Below, piece by piece: positions 11,061 through 21,846 of a DNA stretch of 64,000 nucleotides; the first letter of the stretch is position 1, and each line of letters begins with the position of its first letter. Position numbers and translations under genes: made by a program. The stretch is from the NCBI RefSeq assembly GCF_001625305.1, contig NW_017803877.1, forward strand, positions 152,172 through 216,171, read 5' to 3'. Source of the stretch: Branchiostoma belcheri (taxonomy: Eukaryota > Chordata > Leptocardii > Amphioxiformes > Branchiostomatidae). The notes below the pieces were generated by a model. It was not told where the DNA came from. It saw only the letters and a list, made by a program, of their open reading frames with translations, and searched no databases.

Positions 11061-12659
11061 TGTGAGTACGTAATACATGTGTATATAATATATATGTGTG
11101 TGTGTGTGTGTTGTGTATGTGTGTGAGTCCGCGCGCGTGTGTGTGTGCATGTGTGAGTGTGTGTGCGTGTGTGTGTCTGTGCATATGTGTCTGTGTGTGT
11201 GTGAGTGTGTGTGCATATGTGTGTGTGTGTGTGTTTGCTGTGTACAAGTATCAATCATACTACATGTGGTATTGTGACAGAGTTATAAATGCAATCAAAA
11301 AACAGATCTACAGGTGTCCAGTCTATCGAGGTTGGGGTGGGTTTTCTTCAGGGCTGCAGGAGCTCTTCCCCGCCCGCCTCAGCTAGGTTTCCGGTAGGTT
11401 TTTCATGATGGGAGATTGATTAGCCCCATCACAATCAACTCCCGGCTTGCCAAACTCTTTCACAGGCGTGATACTCCTACTCAGGCGGTCTGTTGAGCTG
11501 GGTGGGGAGAAAACTATTTTAGCCACTAAGACAACCTGCTACAACCATGATAGACTGGATACCAGGCTAGCCCTTTTTGGTTACGGGCCTTACCATTAGT
11601 CTTGAGCTCCTGTACGTGCTGCACAACACTGGTCAGTCCCAGCTCTTCTAGAGTCTGGGGAAGGTCACGTGCCAGCTGGTTAATCTCCAGCTGAAGTTCC
11701 TCAGACTCTGTCGTCTCTGGAGAATTACAAGGAAGGCATAAATAACACCATGGACAGGCATACACAAGGAAGTTACAAGGAAGGCATAAATAGCACCAAG
11801 GACAGGCATACACAGGGAAGTTACAAGGAAGGCATAAATAGCACCAAGGACAGGCATACACAGGGAAGTTACAAGGAAGGTATAAATAGCACCATGGACA
11901 GGCATACACAAGGAAGTCACAAGGAAGGTATAAATAGCACCATGGACAGGCATACACAAGGAAGTCACAAGGAAGGTATAAATAGCACCAAGGACAGGCA
12001 TACACAGGGAAGTTAATTTTCCACAAAGCTAAACTTAATCTAAGGCAACCCAATCGAACTCAATGTTCCTTTTTGCTCACTGTGTTGTCGGTTTCATATT
12101 GAGAATGTGAAAGTTCCTATACATGCGTGCAACCGTCTCCAAAGAAATTTGTGAATGGATACAAAAGTTAAAACAACATTGCATAGAAATTGTATAAAAC
12201 CCTCTTGGGTGGAGCAAGGCAACCAGGAAGTAGGCAATGAAAATTGATGAAATACCTGCGTAAAGAAATAAGGACAAAATATACAGAATTTTGACAGTGT
12301 GCTTACTTACCTTCACACTTAAGTCGTGGGACGCACACGCCGTTGTGCCAGAGGTAACCCTCGTCACACACACATGAGTAGCCCAACGGGCACTCCAGGC
12401 ACACGGGCTCGGGGTCTGTGCAGGTGCGACGACACAGCCTGTCGCGGCATTGTACCATGTGGCTGTGAGCGGGACATCTCTCTCTTGAAGGAGGGGGTCG
12501 ACGAAGGTCGAACGGATTGAGAAGATGTTGGGTTGTCTCGTGAACTTCTGGATTTCGGGTTTTCCGGTCGACGCCTGGGTTGACCGTAGAGAACCCTTGC
12601 AGAGGCACGGGTGACGTCATCATCACTACGGCCAGTACTACCAGTGTTGTTTGGGCCAT
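8204..12659 (-). CDS. Secreted TIL + WSC domain protein (complete, 6 coding exons)
   Basis: Coding exons on the minus strand are 12659-12311, 11716-11594, 10791-10669, 10156-9971, 9051-8902 and 8517-8204, all joined in phase 1 (414 residues). Residues 1-22 form a signal peptide (MAQTTLVVLAVVMMTSPVPL). Residues ~60-116 hold ten cysteines spaced as in a trypsin-inhibitor-like (TIL) domain (ERCPAHSHMVQC, CVCDEGYLWHNGVC). A helical exon follows (LEINQLARDLPQTLEELG). Exons 3-4 form a WSC domain (EYLGCYRD, MTTEKCVKACRDAGYTYA, HDCHCGRE, KCGGRFKMSVYKI). Exons 5-6 encode a C-terminal region I cannot assign. WSC domains are carbohydrate-binding Cys-rich modules, so an extracellular glycan-binding role is likely. 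The start ATG lies 21 bp after a strong acceptor at 12681-12682. Its inverted paralogue is at 19119-21654. Confidence 0.8.
10850..11245. repeat. (TG)n-rich microsatellite
   Basis: Nearly 400 bp of TG/TA/GAGTG simple sequence lies in the intron between the second and third coding exons of the WSC gene. The His/Thr-rich frames on the minus strand are translations of this repeat, not proteins. Confidence 0.9.
11722..12015. repeat. 48-bp minisatellite, about six copies
   Basis: The unit runs GACAGGCATACACARGGAAG then TTACAAGGAAGGYATAAATA and GCACCAWG, 48 bp in all. Adjacent copies differ at only a few positions. It sits in the first coding intron of the WSC gene, ending a few bases before the acceptor of the 11716-11594 exon. 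Because 48 is divisible by three, every frame stays open as a 16-residue repeat, but that is a by-product. Confidence 0.9.
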
Positions 12660-12771
12660 GCTGACTCAGTCTATCCTCCTGGAAACAGAAAAAAAGGGGA
12701 CTGTCAATTGTTTTATTTGATTGCCATTGACAAAGCTGCACATATGCATAGACTTATTTTTAGCGCGCTTC

Positions 12772-13148
12772 AGGCCACACCAATCGAAATTGTTGTTTCT
12801 CGGATTTTTTCAGAAAAAAAATATGAAGCAACAGGGCGAAAAAAAAAACAGGCCAAGGCACCCCATGTTAACAGGAAATGTTGAAATATGAGCCATGAAG
12901 TGAACATACCAGGCTGGTTTATAATTAAAACGATACAAGTTTGATCTTTAACAGAATTGCATTGTTACATTGAAAAACTTTAAGAACTACGAAGAAAAAT
13001 GACTTTCTTCAACTGTTTGAGGCCGAAATATGTCTTTCATTGAGCTATTTTGCAGTTAATTCAGAACTTTTAATTTTTTTGACAAATCAGAAAAAAATGG
13101 ACAGGGCGATCCGAGAATCAACAAATTAAATTGGAGCTCGAGGTGTCC
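12772..13148. mobile_element. MITE, AGGCCACACCAATTTG family (copy 1)
   Basis: The left end is AGGCCACACCAATCGAAATTG and the right end is a degenerate inverse (AATTAAATTGGAGCTCGAGG). Internal landmarks (GCCAAGGCA, GCCATGAAGT, CTTTCTTCAACTGTTTGAGGCC) are shared with the copies at 21847-22178 and 35949-36300. It is the most diverged of the three. Confidence 0.65.
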
Positions 13149-13641
13149 CAGTGACCTCATAAGAAAAGCCAAACCTAGAAGTATAGTGCGCTACAGCTAG
13201 GCAAATGTCGTGGACGAAACTACATGTATTCGGTAAATATTGATACAGAGCAGAAAACATACTTTTCATGTTACGGCTCATGTTAAATTCTCAAGCAGAT
13301 GAAGCGGCAGATGAAGCGGAGTTATTTTGCTGGTCTTTTTACTGCGTTTCTACCGGCGCGCGCTTTTCCTGAATTCCCGAAGGGCGCTCTCTAGTGCAGT
13401 AGAAACACAGAAAGGGTCATATAAAAGACCAACAAATAACAAATAACTCTGTAACACTATAACAAATTCTGTAACACTGCTCTCGGTGGACTGAAAACTT
13501 GTAGAAAACCACAAAAATAGGGGGAATTCGGGAACCGACCAAGACATCGATAAAATAGTCCCGCTTTTTTTACTACTATTTTCTACTATTTTTCAGTCCG
13601 CCAACAGGTCCGGTAGAGACTAGGGACTAGTGCCGACTTAC

Positions 13642-13731
13642 CCTAGCCCGTCAGAGCTCCGTATAGATAGACCGCAACAGACGATTCTTGTGCAAGGACT
13701 CAACTTGGACCCGGAAAAATGAGGTTATATA
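13642..13731 (-). promoter_or_regulatory. TATA promoter and non-coding first exon of WSC gene
   Basis: On the minus strand TATATAA (13731-13725) sits about 30 bp before a plausible start site near 13698. The segment then reads through CCGGGTCCAAGTTGAG to a consensus donor CTAGG|GTAAGTCGG (exon edge 13642). The next acceptor (TTTTTTCTGTTTCCAG, at about 12681) precedes the ATG exon, so this would be a 5'UTR exon. It was inferred from signals only. Confidence 0.45.
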
Positions 13732-13913
13732 CTTATGTAGGACACTGGGCGTGGCGGCGCCCGTCATTGTTGTCCAAACAGCGTGACGGTGACGTACCAC
13801 AACACATGACGCACGTGTCTTTGTGTTGGAAAGTTGCACCTGTTTGCAAAGGTGTATCAAATTCAGCGTGCAAAACATCAATGGGGAGGTTTCTATTTTG
13901 ACAGGAAATCCTT

Positions 13914-13985
13914 TTCATTTGCACGCTCGCGTCAGTTTAGTGGTTCCCAGAGGATGTCATCCATATAATCAAATCAACATAGCCA
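13914..13985. mobile_element. Solo end of the GGCCATGTTGATTTGATTA MITE
   Basis: This stretch matches the terminal ~70 bp of the element at 18218-18607 (GCACGC..GC..CAGTTT, GGTTCCC, GGATGTCATCCATATAATC). The rest of the element is missing. Confidence 0.55.
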
Positions 13986-14545
13986 AAGACTACTAGCAAA
14001 ATACGTCCGATACAAAGAGTCGCCACGGTTAATGTCAGTATTGTCTGAGGATTCGCTATAAGGTAGTTCTCACAAGAATGCGATGCGCTCATCCCTGGCA
14101 ACCAATAAAAACAAAACCTCTTGACTGTGACCTGTCCCTTTGTGGCTATTAAGTGGGGGAATCCCAAGCTAGTTCCCAAACTTTACTTCCTGGTGACGTC
14201 AGTGGCCTTTTAAAAATAGGTCTTACCCGCACTGTAGGCTGAAGATGATAGAGCAGGCTTTAGAATTCAGAGCCTGGCGGATGGCTGATGGCCTTTTGGT
14301 ACTGAATAACCGGACACGTCCACACTTACACGACACCGCCAGGCTAACGCTGGTCCAAAACATATAGTAAAATGTGTTAAAAACTTGGTAAAATTTAGCC
14401 AAATTTAATCAGGGCACTGCACTGAGGGCTGGGTGGGTGGTTGTCAGAGGTGCACGTTACTAAAAAGACGTCGCGATGTTTACTGGATTGCACTTGTTCG
14501 TGTGATGAAATTTCTGTAAGCATGGCAGCTGGGCGGTTGGTGCTA

Positions 14546-14732
14546 GGGTCACATTTTCAAGCCGGGGCCCGGTCGAGCAGTTTACGGGAACGAAAAGTAT
14601 GATATAAAAGACATCGAAACACACAAAACGTTTAAAAGATCCTCATAAGCATAATGTATGCATATTCTTGATATACGTTTTGTAATTGTTCATTCATACA
14701 GCCCGGCCGGGCTCCAGCTATAGTTATGACTC
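14546..14732. mobile_element. Degenerate GGTCACATTT MITE
   Basis: The ends GGGTCACATTTTCAAGCCGG and CCCGGCCGGGCTCC...ATGACTCC are inverted. They match the better-preserved copy at 23848-24020. The interior is AT-rich and non-coding. Confidence 0.5.
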
Positions 14733-14954
14733 CAGCATTACACGTAGGAAACGTGTTACTTGGCGGGTCCTAACAACATCATATCGTCAGTCTTCTGAGT
14801 AATCCAGGACTCGGAACCAAGTTGAGTCTGTGTCGAAACTTTTTTCACTGTAGCTACAACCAATGCATCAACGCCACATGCTATGGCCTTTCCCTCGGCA
14901 ACTTGAGGAGTTTCTCAAACGCAGGCCATTTTGACGATGCCCTAAATTTCCCGG

Positions 14955-15391
14955 TAAGGCCATGTTGATTTGATTATATGGATGGCATCCTTTGGGAACC
15001 CCAAAACCTATGCGAACGTGCGAATAAAAAAGTTTTGCAAAAAAAGTTGCTTTCATTATGACATCTACGTGGTCATGAAGGTTGAACAAATGACATGAGT
15101 GTGGTATGGCGAATAATCTACTCTTCAAATTCATTTCTTTACATTTTCCTCTTTTTCGTTTGATTTTGGCATTCTACGACATTAGTATCGTTTTCCAATG
15201 TTTTTTTTTCAACCTATATTTCACCTTGAAAATGTATAGTACATGTGTGTAGCAGTACAGCTCTTCGGCCTAAGCCGTTTTTCAAGAGGTCAAGGGGAGG
15301 TAGGTCTTTGCAACTCTTTTGTACGATCTACAGTATGGTTGAATTCGCGCCGAAAATTCACGTCATCCACGTAATCGAATCAACATGGCCC
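14955..15391. mobile_element. MITE, GGCCATGTTGATTTGATTA family
   Basis: Terminal inverted repeats of ~33 bp (AAGGCCATGTTGATTTGATT at the left, its inverse at the right) bound a 437-bp non-coding element. The interior (e.g. AACAAATGACATGAG, CGAATAATCTACTCTTCAA) is the reverse complement of the interior of 18218-18607. Both copies lie between the two WSC genes, in opposite orientation. Confidence 0.7.
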
Positions 15392-15998
15392 AAACAAAAC
15401 TACTTAACTAGTTCATCCTAACGTGAACGTTAGCCGCGCCCCGGAGTGCAAAGTTCGTCCCGCCCATCCCCCCGAGCTGTACCCGCACACACACTGCGCA
15501 CAGCTCGCTCAGCCAGACGCAGCCGGACCGCCCTTCTGGTAAACCTGTAGTTGTGCTGTCAGCATCACAGACAGGTATGGACAATTTCAAACTAAGTCTA
15601 ACTTAGCGTCACTCATATGTTGCTTGTGTAAGGATAGATATGAGATCCGTAGACTAGTGTTGGGAATCTCAAGTTCAGGTACGAACTTGTGTCGCTCACG
15701 CATGTGCTAACTTTTAACGTGTACATAAGAATAAATGGGTGGTGACCCGCAACAAGGGTCTGTACACTACTACAGTTAACATCATAAATAAACAAATCAA
15801 CGTAGATTTTACGTGTACGGATTTTATAACTAAAAAAACAAGCAAGGTGCGACAAAACTGATTCACCTTAAATTGGTCTCTTATGCCTACAACATATCCC
15901 TACGCCGTTTTAAAATCATATTTCGTTACATGTAAGCGTCGTACTAGTAGATTACATGCTACTTAGAACTCCTTCGTTTTTAACTCAGAAACGAATAC

Positions 15999-16340
15999 AA
16001 TCTGTATCTGTATAGCCGGTATATATAATCGCCCTTCGGCGTAACACACCAGCTTCGCAGGCACGCGGCGCGGCGGCAGCTGGCTACATAGCACCGGACG
16101 ACTTGTTACACATAACCTTTGAACATCTAACTCTAGACATTGTTTAAAGCTATCTAATTCTATCTAACCTGATGCAATAGGGATGATTGATTTATTATCT
16201 ATTGACGATGCCTCAGATATACTTGGTGGCAGAGAGTTCCACTCTGCGATAGTTCTGGGAAAGAATGAGTTTTTGAACACCTTATTCCAGACCAATGTTT
16301 ATAGACCAAAGGGACGCCATTTTCACAGCCGCGCCTTGTT
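15999..16340. repeat. Dispersed repeat (TGTATAGCCGGTATA family), copy 1
   Basis: It starts with CTGTATCTGTATAGCCGGTA, then CCCTTCGGCGTAACACACCA and a GC-rich GCACGCGGCGCGGCGGCAGC block, followed by AT-rich DNA (GACGACTTGTTACAC, GAGTTCCACTCT). The same order recurs at 17090-17460, with short pieces at 21710-21782 and, inverted, near 32200-32250. The open frame at 16183-16443 overlaps it and is probably repeat-derived. Confidence 0.6.
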
Positions 16341-17089
16341 TCCTGTTCAACCAGTATTCGATGCCAGTGTCAGGGAAGAGAAAGGGGAATCCCTGAGATC
16401 TTACAACCTGTCCGTAATTTGCGTGAACAACTTTTCTGTTTGAAATAAATGTCAGGGTTAACACAATAACGCAGGGTTTTTTTTCTGGACCACACACGGG
16501 ATATCAAGTGCACAGGGAAAGCAGATAAAAACATACACGTAGTTGAAATGCTGCCGTGCGTTAGTTTAGTTAGGACGCGGATGGATACAGTGTAGTTGAA
16601 CCGTAAATCATTGTGGTATCTTCCAGCTGTGTGATACGCAGAACTGGTAGTGTTCGAAGCAGTCGTCATTTAATTTCTGAAAACTACCGTCGTATGCACG
16701 TAACGTCGATGCTGATAATGACCGTGCACATGTACCACGGTGCATGGACGTACAGTGTTACCAGTGCAATGGCCAAATGCAGTGGCGCCATGTGTTTTTT
16801 CAAGACTTCAGAAACTGCTTTTTCTTTTATTCTAGAACAGCTGTAGCCACATATTCGCATTCTTGCAAAATGGAAGCTGCTCTTATTCCTTTTGTTTCTA
16901 CGTCCTATCTCATCGTTTTTTCTTAAATCCAATGATGCGTCGTTGATAGGTTAACAGAATTAAGACTCATGTGCCCTGGGGTAAAGGCTGAGTTGTGGCT
17001 GTTGACTGGGCTAGATAGACTGTATAATTATTGAGCACCGCGGGCCACGCTGACCCCTTGACACATGTGCACATTCAGTGTCTGTGTTT

Positions 17090-17460
17090 GTATCTGTATA
17101 GCCGGTAGAACCACCGGCACCCTTCGGCGTATCTGTATCTGTATAAGCAGCCGGTATAACCGCCCTTCGCGGTAACACACCAGCTACGCAGGCACGCGGC
17201 GCGGCGGCAGCTAGCTATATAGAAATATTACACCGAACGACTTGTTACACCCAATCTTTGCACATTTAATTGCAGGAGTTGTTTTAAAGCTTCCTATTGA
17301 TGGAACTGTGTTCCACTCTACGAAAGTTCTTGCAAAATATACGAGTTTTTTTAACACCTCAATTCTTGATTGATAACTCTGATATTTGAAAGCATGACTG
17401 TTTCTTGCTATTTTCTGAGCTGGTATGAGATACTTAGTGGTTGGTACGTCCACCAGTTTG
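17090..17460. repeat. Dispersed repeat (TGTATAGCCGGTATA family), copy 2
   Basis: This second, longer copy has a partially doubled head (GTATCTGTATAGCCGGTAGA, then GTATCTGTATAAGCAGCCGG), the same GC-rich block at 17185-17212 and the same AT-rich tail down to GTTGGTACGTCCACCAG. It has no coding capacity. Confidence 0.6.
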
Positions 17461-17877
17461 CCACGAGTTTTACATAATACCTACAATACAACAACAGCAA
17501 ATACGAAACCTGCGCCGATGTAGGACGAGTCTTTTGCCCACTAGTTGACCTACCTCAGTGGTGGTCATTCTCCTAGTATTTTGTTTGCCCAGATCCATCA
17601 TATATTATGTTGACTTTGTACGTGTTTAGATCTAACTGTACACGTGTTTTTTTAAGCAAAAATTCTCTCTCTTTTCCTTCCTCCCCTAAAGAATATACCC
17701 AACCACCATTACACCATGGTCCGGACTACGTGGCTTCTGACCCTGGCGACGATGTCGTGTTCCATGTACATGACGACAGGACAAATCAGCATTGGACATG
17801 TCCCAAATCAATGTGGGCTTAAGTTTATTATTCTAATCACCTAGATTCAAAAAAGACTTGAAAAAGTAGTAGAGACT

Positions 17878-17996
17878 TAGCCTGGGTACCATCCTACTTG
17901 TATAACGGGGCTCCCACACTCGCTTCCCTAAGAAGTACTTCTTAGGGAAGCGAGTGTGGGAGCCCCGGCAAACAAGTAGGATGGTACCCAGGCTAG
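17878..17996. mobile_element. hAT-like foldback element (TAGCCTGGGTACC termini), copy A
   Basis: This 119-bp near-perfect palindrome begins TAGCCTGGGTACCATCC and ends with the inverse. It is flanked by the 8-bp direct repeat TAGAGACT (17870-17877 and 17997-18004). An 8-bp duplication points to hAT-type transposase mobilisation. The termini match the element at 43017-43104, but the interior does not. Confidence 0.8.
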
Positions 17997-18217
17997 TAGA
18001 GACTTAACATCAACTGCAAATTTAAATTTGCCCGATATTTGAACCCTCGGAATTGCCGTGGAACAACATTCCTTGGCAAATATTATATATATTGATATAT
18101 ACATCAGTACGTCACCAGAACGCACTGTGCATGCGCTATTTTTTCACGGTTTTCGTTGGATGTTTGGTCAACGTTACATCAGAATTTTGCCTGTTGCAGA
18201 TGATATCTTTTCCGACA

Positions 18218-18607
18218 TAAGGCCATGTTGATTTGATTATATGGATGACATCCGCGCGCGCATGAATTTTCGGCCGTTTCCAAAAAAAAAAGTTTTCAAC
18301 CATACTGTAAATCGTACAAAACAGTTGCAAAATGAGCAAAAATATACCGTAAGTTACAAAAAAATAATAAATAAAAACTATGAATGCCAAAATCAAACGA
18401 CAAAAGACGAAATTGTAAAGAAATGAACTTGAAGACTAGATTATTCGCCAAACCATATTCTGTCCCATTTGTTCAACCTTCAAAACCACGTACATTTCAT
18501 AATGAAAACAACTTTTTTTTTTTGCAAACTTTTTTTTATTCGCACGCGCGCATCAGTTTTGAGGTTCCCGGAGGATGTCATCCATATAATCATATCAACA
18601 TGGCCTA
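18218..18607. mobile_element. MITE, GGCCATGTTGATTTGATTA family, second full copy
   Basis: Both ends carry TAAGGCCATGTTGATTTGAT-type inverted repeats. TAA adjoins each end (TAAGGCC...GGCCTAA), compatible with a TAA (or TA) target duplication. The 390-bp interior is homologous, in inverse orientation, to 14955-15391. Confidence 0.75.
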
Positions 18608-19118
18608 ACATTTGAAAACTACAGACGAAATGTGAACCTCGTATTCGCGAATACGATCTTCCATGGGACGTTCTGCCGAAATGTTAATTTACACAATACA
18701 TTACGGGTTTCGCACAGGTGCAGTACGTTCTGCCGAAATACTATATAACATCATGTATTATAAGTTGTTTGTTCGTCCCTTTTTTCTCTGATTTGCATTT
18801 ATCCCTCTGGCATGAATTTGCATTTTGAGTTACTCTCCAAACAGATGCTTCGGTCGGTGGAAATCGTGTTCACTTCTTGTGAAACATGAAAAAAATGCGA
18901 CTCTCGGTGGCAAATGCACATTGGCGCACCAAATCCGTGTGTTTTGTCACAGTCACACACTAGCCTAAGAAGCTCGATGGGCGTCACTCCACCGTACAGG
19001 GGAACATAGAATCGTAGAAAATGTCTGAAAACAGTGATAAAGATGACTCCTACCCAAAACCTCTCATCATAGAGTACAGCTTGTGTCCTTTTCCGCTATC
19101 CGGTAGGGTTTGTTCCAG

Positions 19119-21654
19119 TACGAGAGAGGACAGAATTCGCGGAACTTCAACAGAAGATTGGCCAGCTGGCAGGTGACCTGCCCCAGACTCTAGAGGAGCT
19201 GGGACTGACCAGTGTGGTCCAGCACGTACAGGAGCTCAAGACTAACGGTAAGGCCTGGACACAAGAAAGGGATAAACATGTCTGTATCTGCATGTATCTG
19301 TTCTATTTTTATAACTCTGTCGTAACCAACAGTCTGCCTCATCCATTCCCTCGTATTGTATTGAGAACCGTGCCTATTTACTGTAGCCCTATGCCTGAAT
19401 GTGTTTAGGTTTAGGATCTGGCACAGTTCTGGATGGTCTTCACTAGTCTTCACGTATCCAAGAACGTAGCTTTGCCCCAGGCACGGTTCTGGATACGCGC
19501 AGTCCATCCAGAACCGTGCCTGACCATGGTCCTGTGACAGCAAGGTTCTGGATACACGTCCACACTTACGCACACCGTAACCTACATGGGAATCAGAGAC
19601 TTAATTGACTCGATGTGTATACTCGGCGTTGTAATCATTTCATATTAGTTACCCGATGTTGTTTCATAATACATACATTTTATCATTTTCAGAATACCTT
19701 GGGTGTTACCCGGATGGCTCTCCTCACAGATTTCCGAGAAAGGTGACGACGTTAAGCTATATGACGACTGAACGGTGCATCGCAGCATGCCGTACTGCGG
19801 GCTACACCTACGCTGGTTGGTCCTTATATAAATCATTCGCATTAGTATTCTGTAGTAAAAGGTACGAAGGGTAACATTGGCCAAGCCAAACAAAACTTCA
19901 TTTGACGGGAAGCCACGGGAAATCTTCATTCTCCGTCTATGAGTTGCACCTTGCAGAATATATAGTGGTTCTAGATTGTGGCTTATTCAGCACCGTTTAG
20001 GAGGCTGTGATTTGCAAGTACAGTTTCCCTGCTCTGCAGCTACCGAGGTTTCACGCAGCCGCTGGTGGCGTTATCATGACTGCCACTGCGGGCGGGAGGC
20101 CGACTTCAACCGGCTGGGCCAACGGGTGTGTGACAGTGAATGCAACAGCCGTTGCCGTGGCAACTGGCGCCAGAAGTGCGGTGGGAGGTTCAGAATGTCC
20201 GTGTACAAGATCGACGCAGGTCAGTCAAAAAGTTACAGAACCAGCATTCTTCCTTCTTATGTTTCTCTCAACCAGTACCATCTGCAAATGCAATAAATCA
20301 GAGTCTTGTCTTGTCTCCTCTCTTCATGTTTAGCTGCCAGCCATGTTCCGGCAAGGCAACTTTGACATCTTTGCCCATTTTCGGCGCATGTTGACCACTG
20401 TCAGAGGGCAATGAAATGTTTTTTGTTTCTTGTTTTTTTTCCAAATCAAGCGAAAATTAATGCGCGCGCTGATCCATAAAAATTACTTGCTGTGGCTTTA
20501 ATAAAAAAATTAAGCACTTATATATGCCTCAAAATACAGCGAGCACTTACACCAAGGGTAGAATATACTAGTAATTATTACAGACAACAATTTTTACAGA
20601 AAATGATGGTACTAATTTCCAAACACTTGTGATTTCATAGTCATACTAGTTCAAAGCCAAAGACAGTGACGATAGTGACACTAAGGCATGTTTATAATTT
20701 ACTACTACTTACCTGTTCCTCAGTTCCCAGCTGTGAGGGAGGGCCAAGACGAGTCAGTACCCACTGGTACGTGACGGCCGCCACCACCAACCTGCAGTAC
20801 CAGGGCAACCCGCAAGACCGTCCCTTCGACTTCTCTTCTCCAGCTCTGGACGGAGGCACTGCCATTCCCATCCGAAGTAAGAGAAGATAAAGGCACAGGA
20901 GTCACTGGGGATCAGTAGAAAGACAATATCTAGATGATTTTCCCAGTAATTTTTGAGACAGCGAGAATGTGTGCAAAATGCTGCACTATCTAAAAGCGCC
21001 ACTAGGTGGCGATGCTACTACCAGCTTCTGGTACATGGCTCCTCTTCCAGCTTTCCTTTCCAGCTGCATTGGTTCCATAATGACCAGCCATTCCCTTATG
21101 ATCTATTACTCTTCAGCAAGCTGATTAGCAAGGTTGTGAAAAGAGCTGTGGTAATATGTACCTACTAGTACATTAAGATTATCAAATTTCCTTACTACTC
21201 TTTCAAACTATTTGTCTCTCATTACCAGAGTAACATTGCCCTTATATCTTTACTAATAGGGGACATTTTTACATGTTGCCTCTGTCTTCTTATCCTAGGA
21301 CCGTATGCTTACAATTGGGATGCTATTTCCATCTATCCAGGTACACTGGAGAACATGATTGAAGACATCCATGGCTTCCCGAGTCATTACCCTGCTACCA
21401 CTGCAGAGGGCATGCCTGACCTGGTCCCAGACTACACCGCTCTGCTAGCCTCTCTCCAGGCCCCGGGGCTGCGGCTGACGGCAGGGACTAACACGGTGTT
21501 GGAGCTGGACCAACACTTCTCCATCCAGTCCTACCCCTGTAGTCTGGAGTACAACCCTGCTATAAACGGGCGGGGAAGGAGAGCAGTTACAGTGAGGATC
21601 ATAGTTGTCCGATGGAACCCGTTTAAAGTGAAGGTGGAAATCACATGTTTTTAG
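19119..21654 (+). CDS. WSC-domain protein, inverted paralogue (first exon not found)
   Basis: Five exons mirror the minus-strand gene: 19119-19247, 19693-19815, 20040-20219, 20724-20876 and 21299-21654 (TAG), all in phase 1. They encode the helical segment (LQQKIGQLAGDLPQTLEELG), a WSC domain (EYLGCYPD, MTTERCIAACRTAGYTYA, HDCHCGRE, ECNSRCRGNWRQKCGG, RMSVYKIDAG) and the same unassigned C-terminal region (HWYVTAATTNLQYQGNPQDR; IHGFPSHYPATTAEGMPDL). The last exon starts further upstream than in the paralogue, adding about 14 residues (RPYAYNWDAISIYP). No signal-peptide/TIL exon was found between 12.7 and 19.1 kb on this strand. The gene may be truncated, use a diverged first exon, or be decaying. 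The coding exons seen are intact. Confidence 0.7.
19479..19521. repeat. Small palindrome in WSC paralogue intron
   Basis: AGGCACGGTTCTGGAT and its exact inverse flank an 11-bp spacer. Part-copies of the same arm occur nearby (19418-19433 and 19543-19555), suggesting local reshuffling. Confidence 0.55.
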
Positions 21655-21709
21655 TGCCAGCACATCAGACATCTGCAGGTCAGCTAAGCGAATTAAGATG
21701 ATCATTGAT

Positions 21710-21782
21710 GTCTGTATCTGTATTTGTGTAGCCGGTATAACTGCCCTTCCCAGTTTCGCAGGCATGCGGCGTGGTGGCAGCT
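21710..21782. repeat. Fragment of TGTATAGCCGGTATA repeat
   Basis: GTATTTGTGTAGCCGGTATA, CTGCCCTTC and GGCATGCGGCGTGGTGGCAG match the head of the repeats at 15999 and 17090. It lies just downstream of the WSC paralogue stop codon. Confidence 0.45.
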
Positions 21783-21846
21783 ACATGTACGATCCCTGTC
21801 TTATGTACATACCTACTACCCTATCCTCAGATTTAATATCGCTACT

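Noticed and set aside
10652-11258. Long His/Thr-rich open frames on the minus strand
   Set aside because: They translate the TG microsatellite; only the short WSC exon 10669-10791 inside this region is real.
11722-12015. Possible CRISPR-like array
   Set aside because: The units are contiguous 48-bp tandem copies with no unique spacers, in an animal intron.
11526-12053. Frame with repeated YACPWCYLYLPC units
   Set aside because: It is the 48-bp minisatellite read in frame. The genuine coding part is the exon 11594-11716, which is in the same gene but ends where the repeat starts.
16183-16443. 86-residue open frame
   Set aside because: It overlaps a dispersed repeat, and the second copy of the repeat does not keep the frame.
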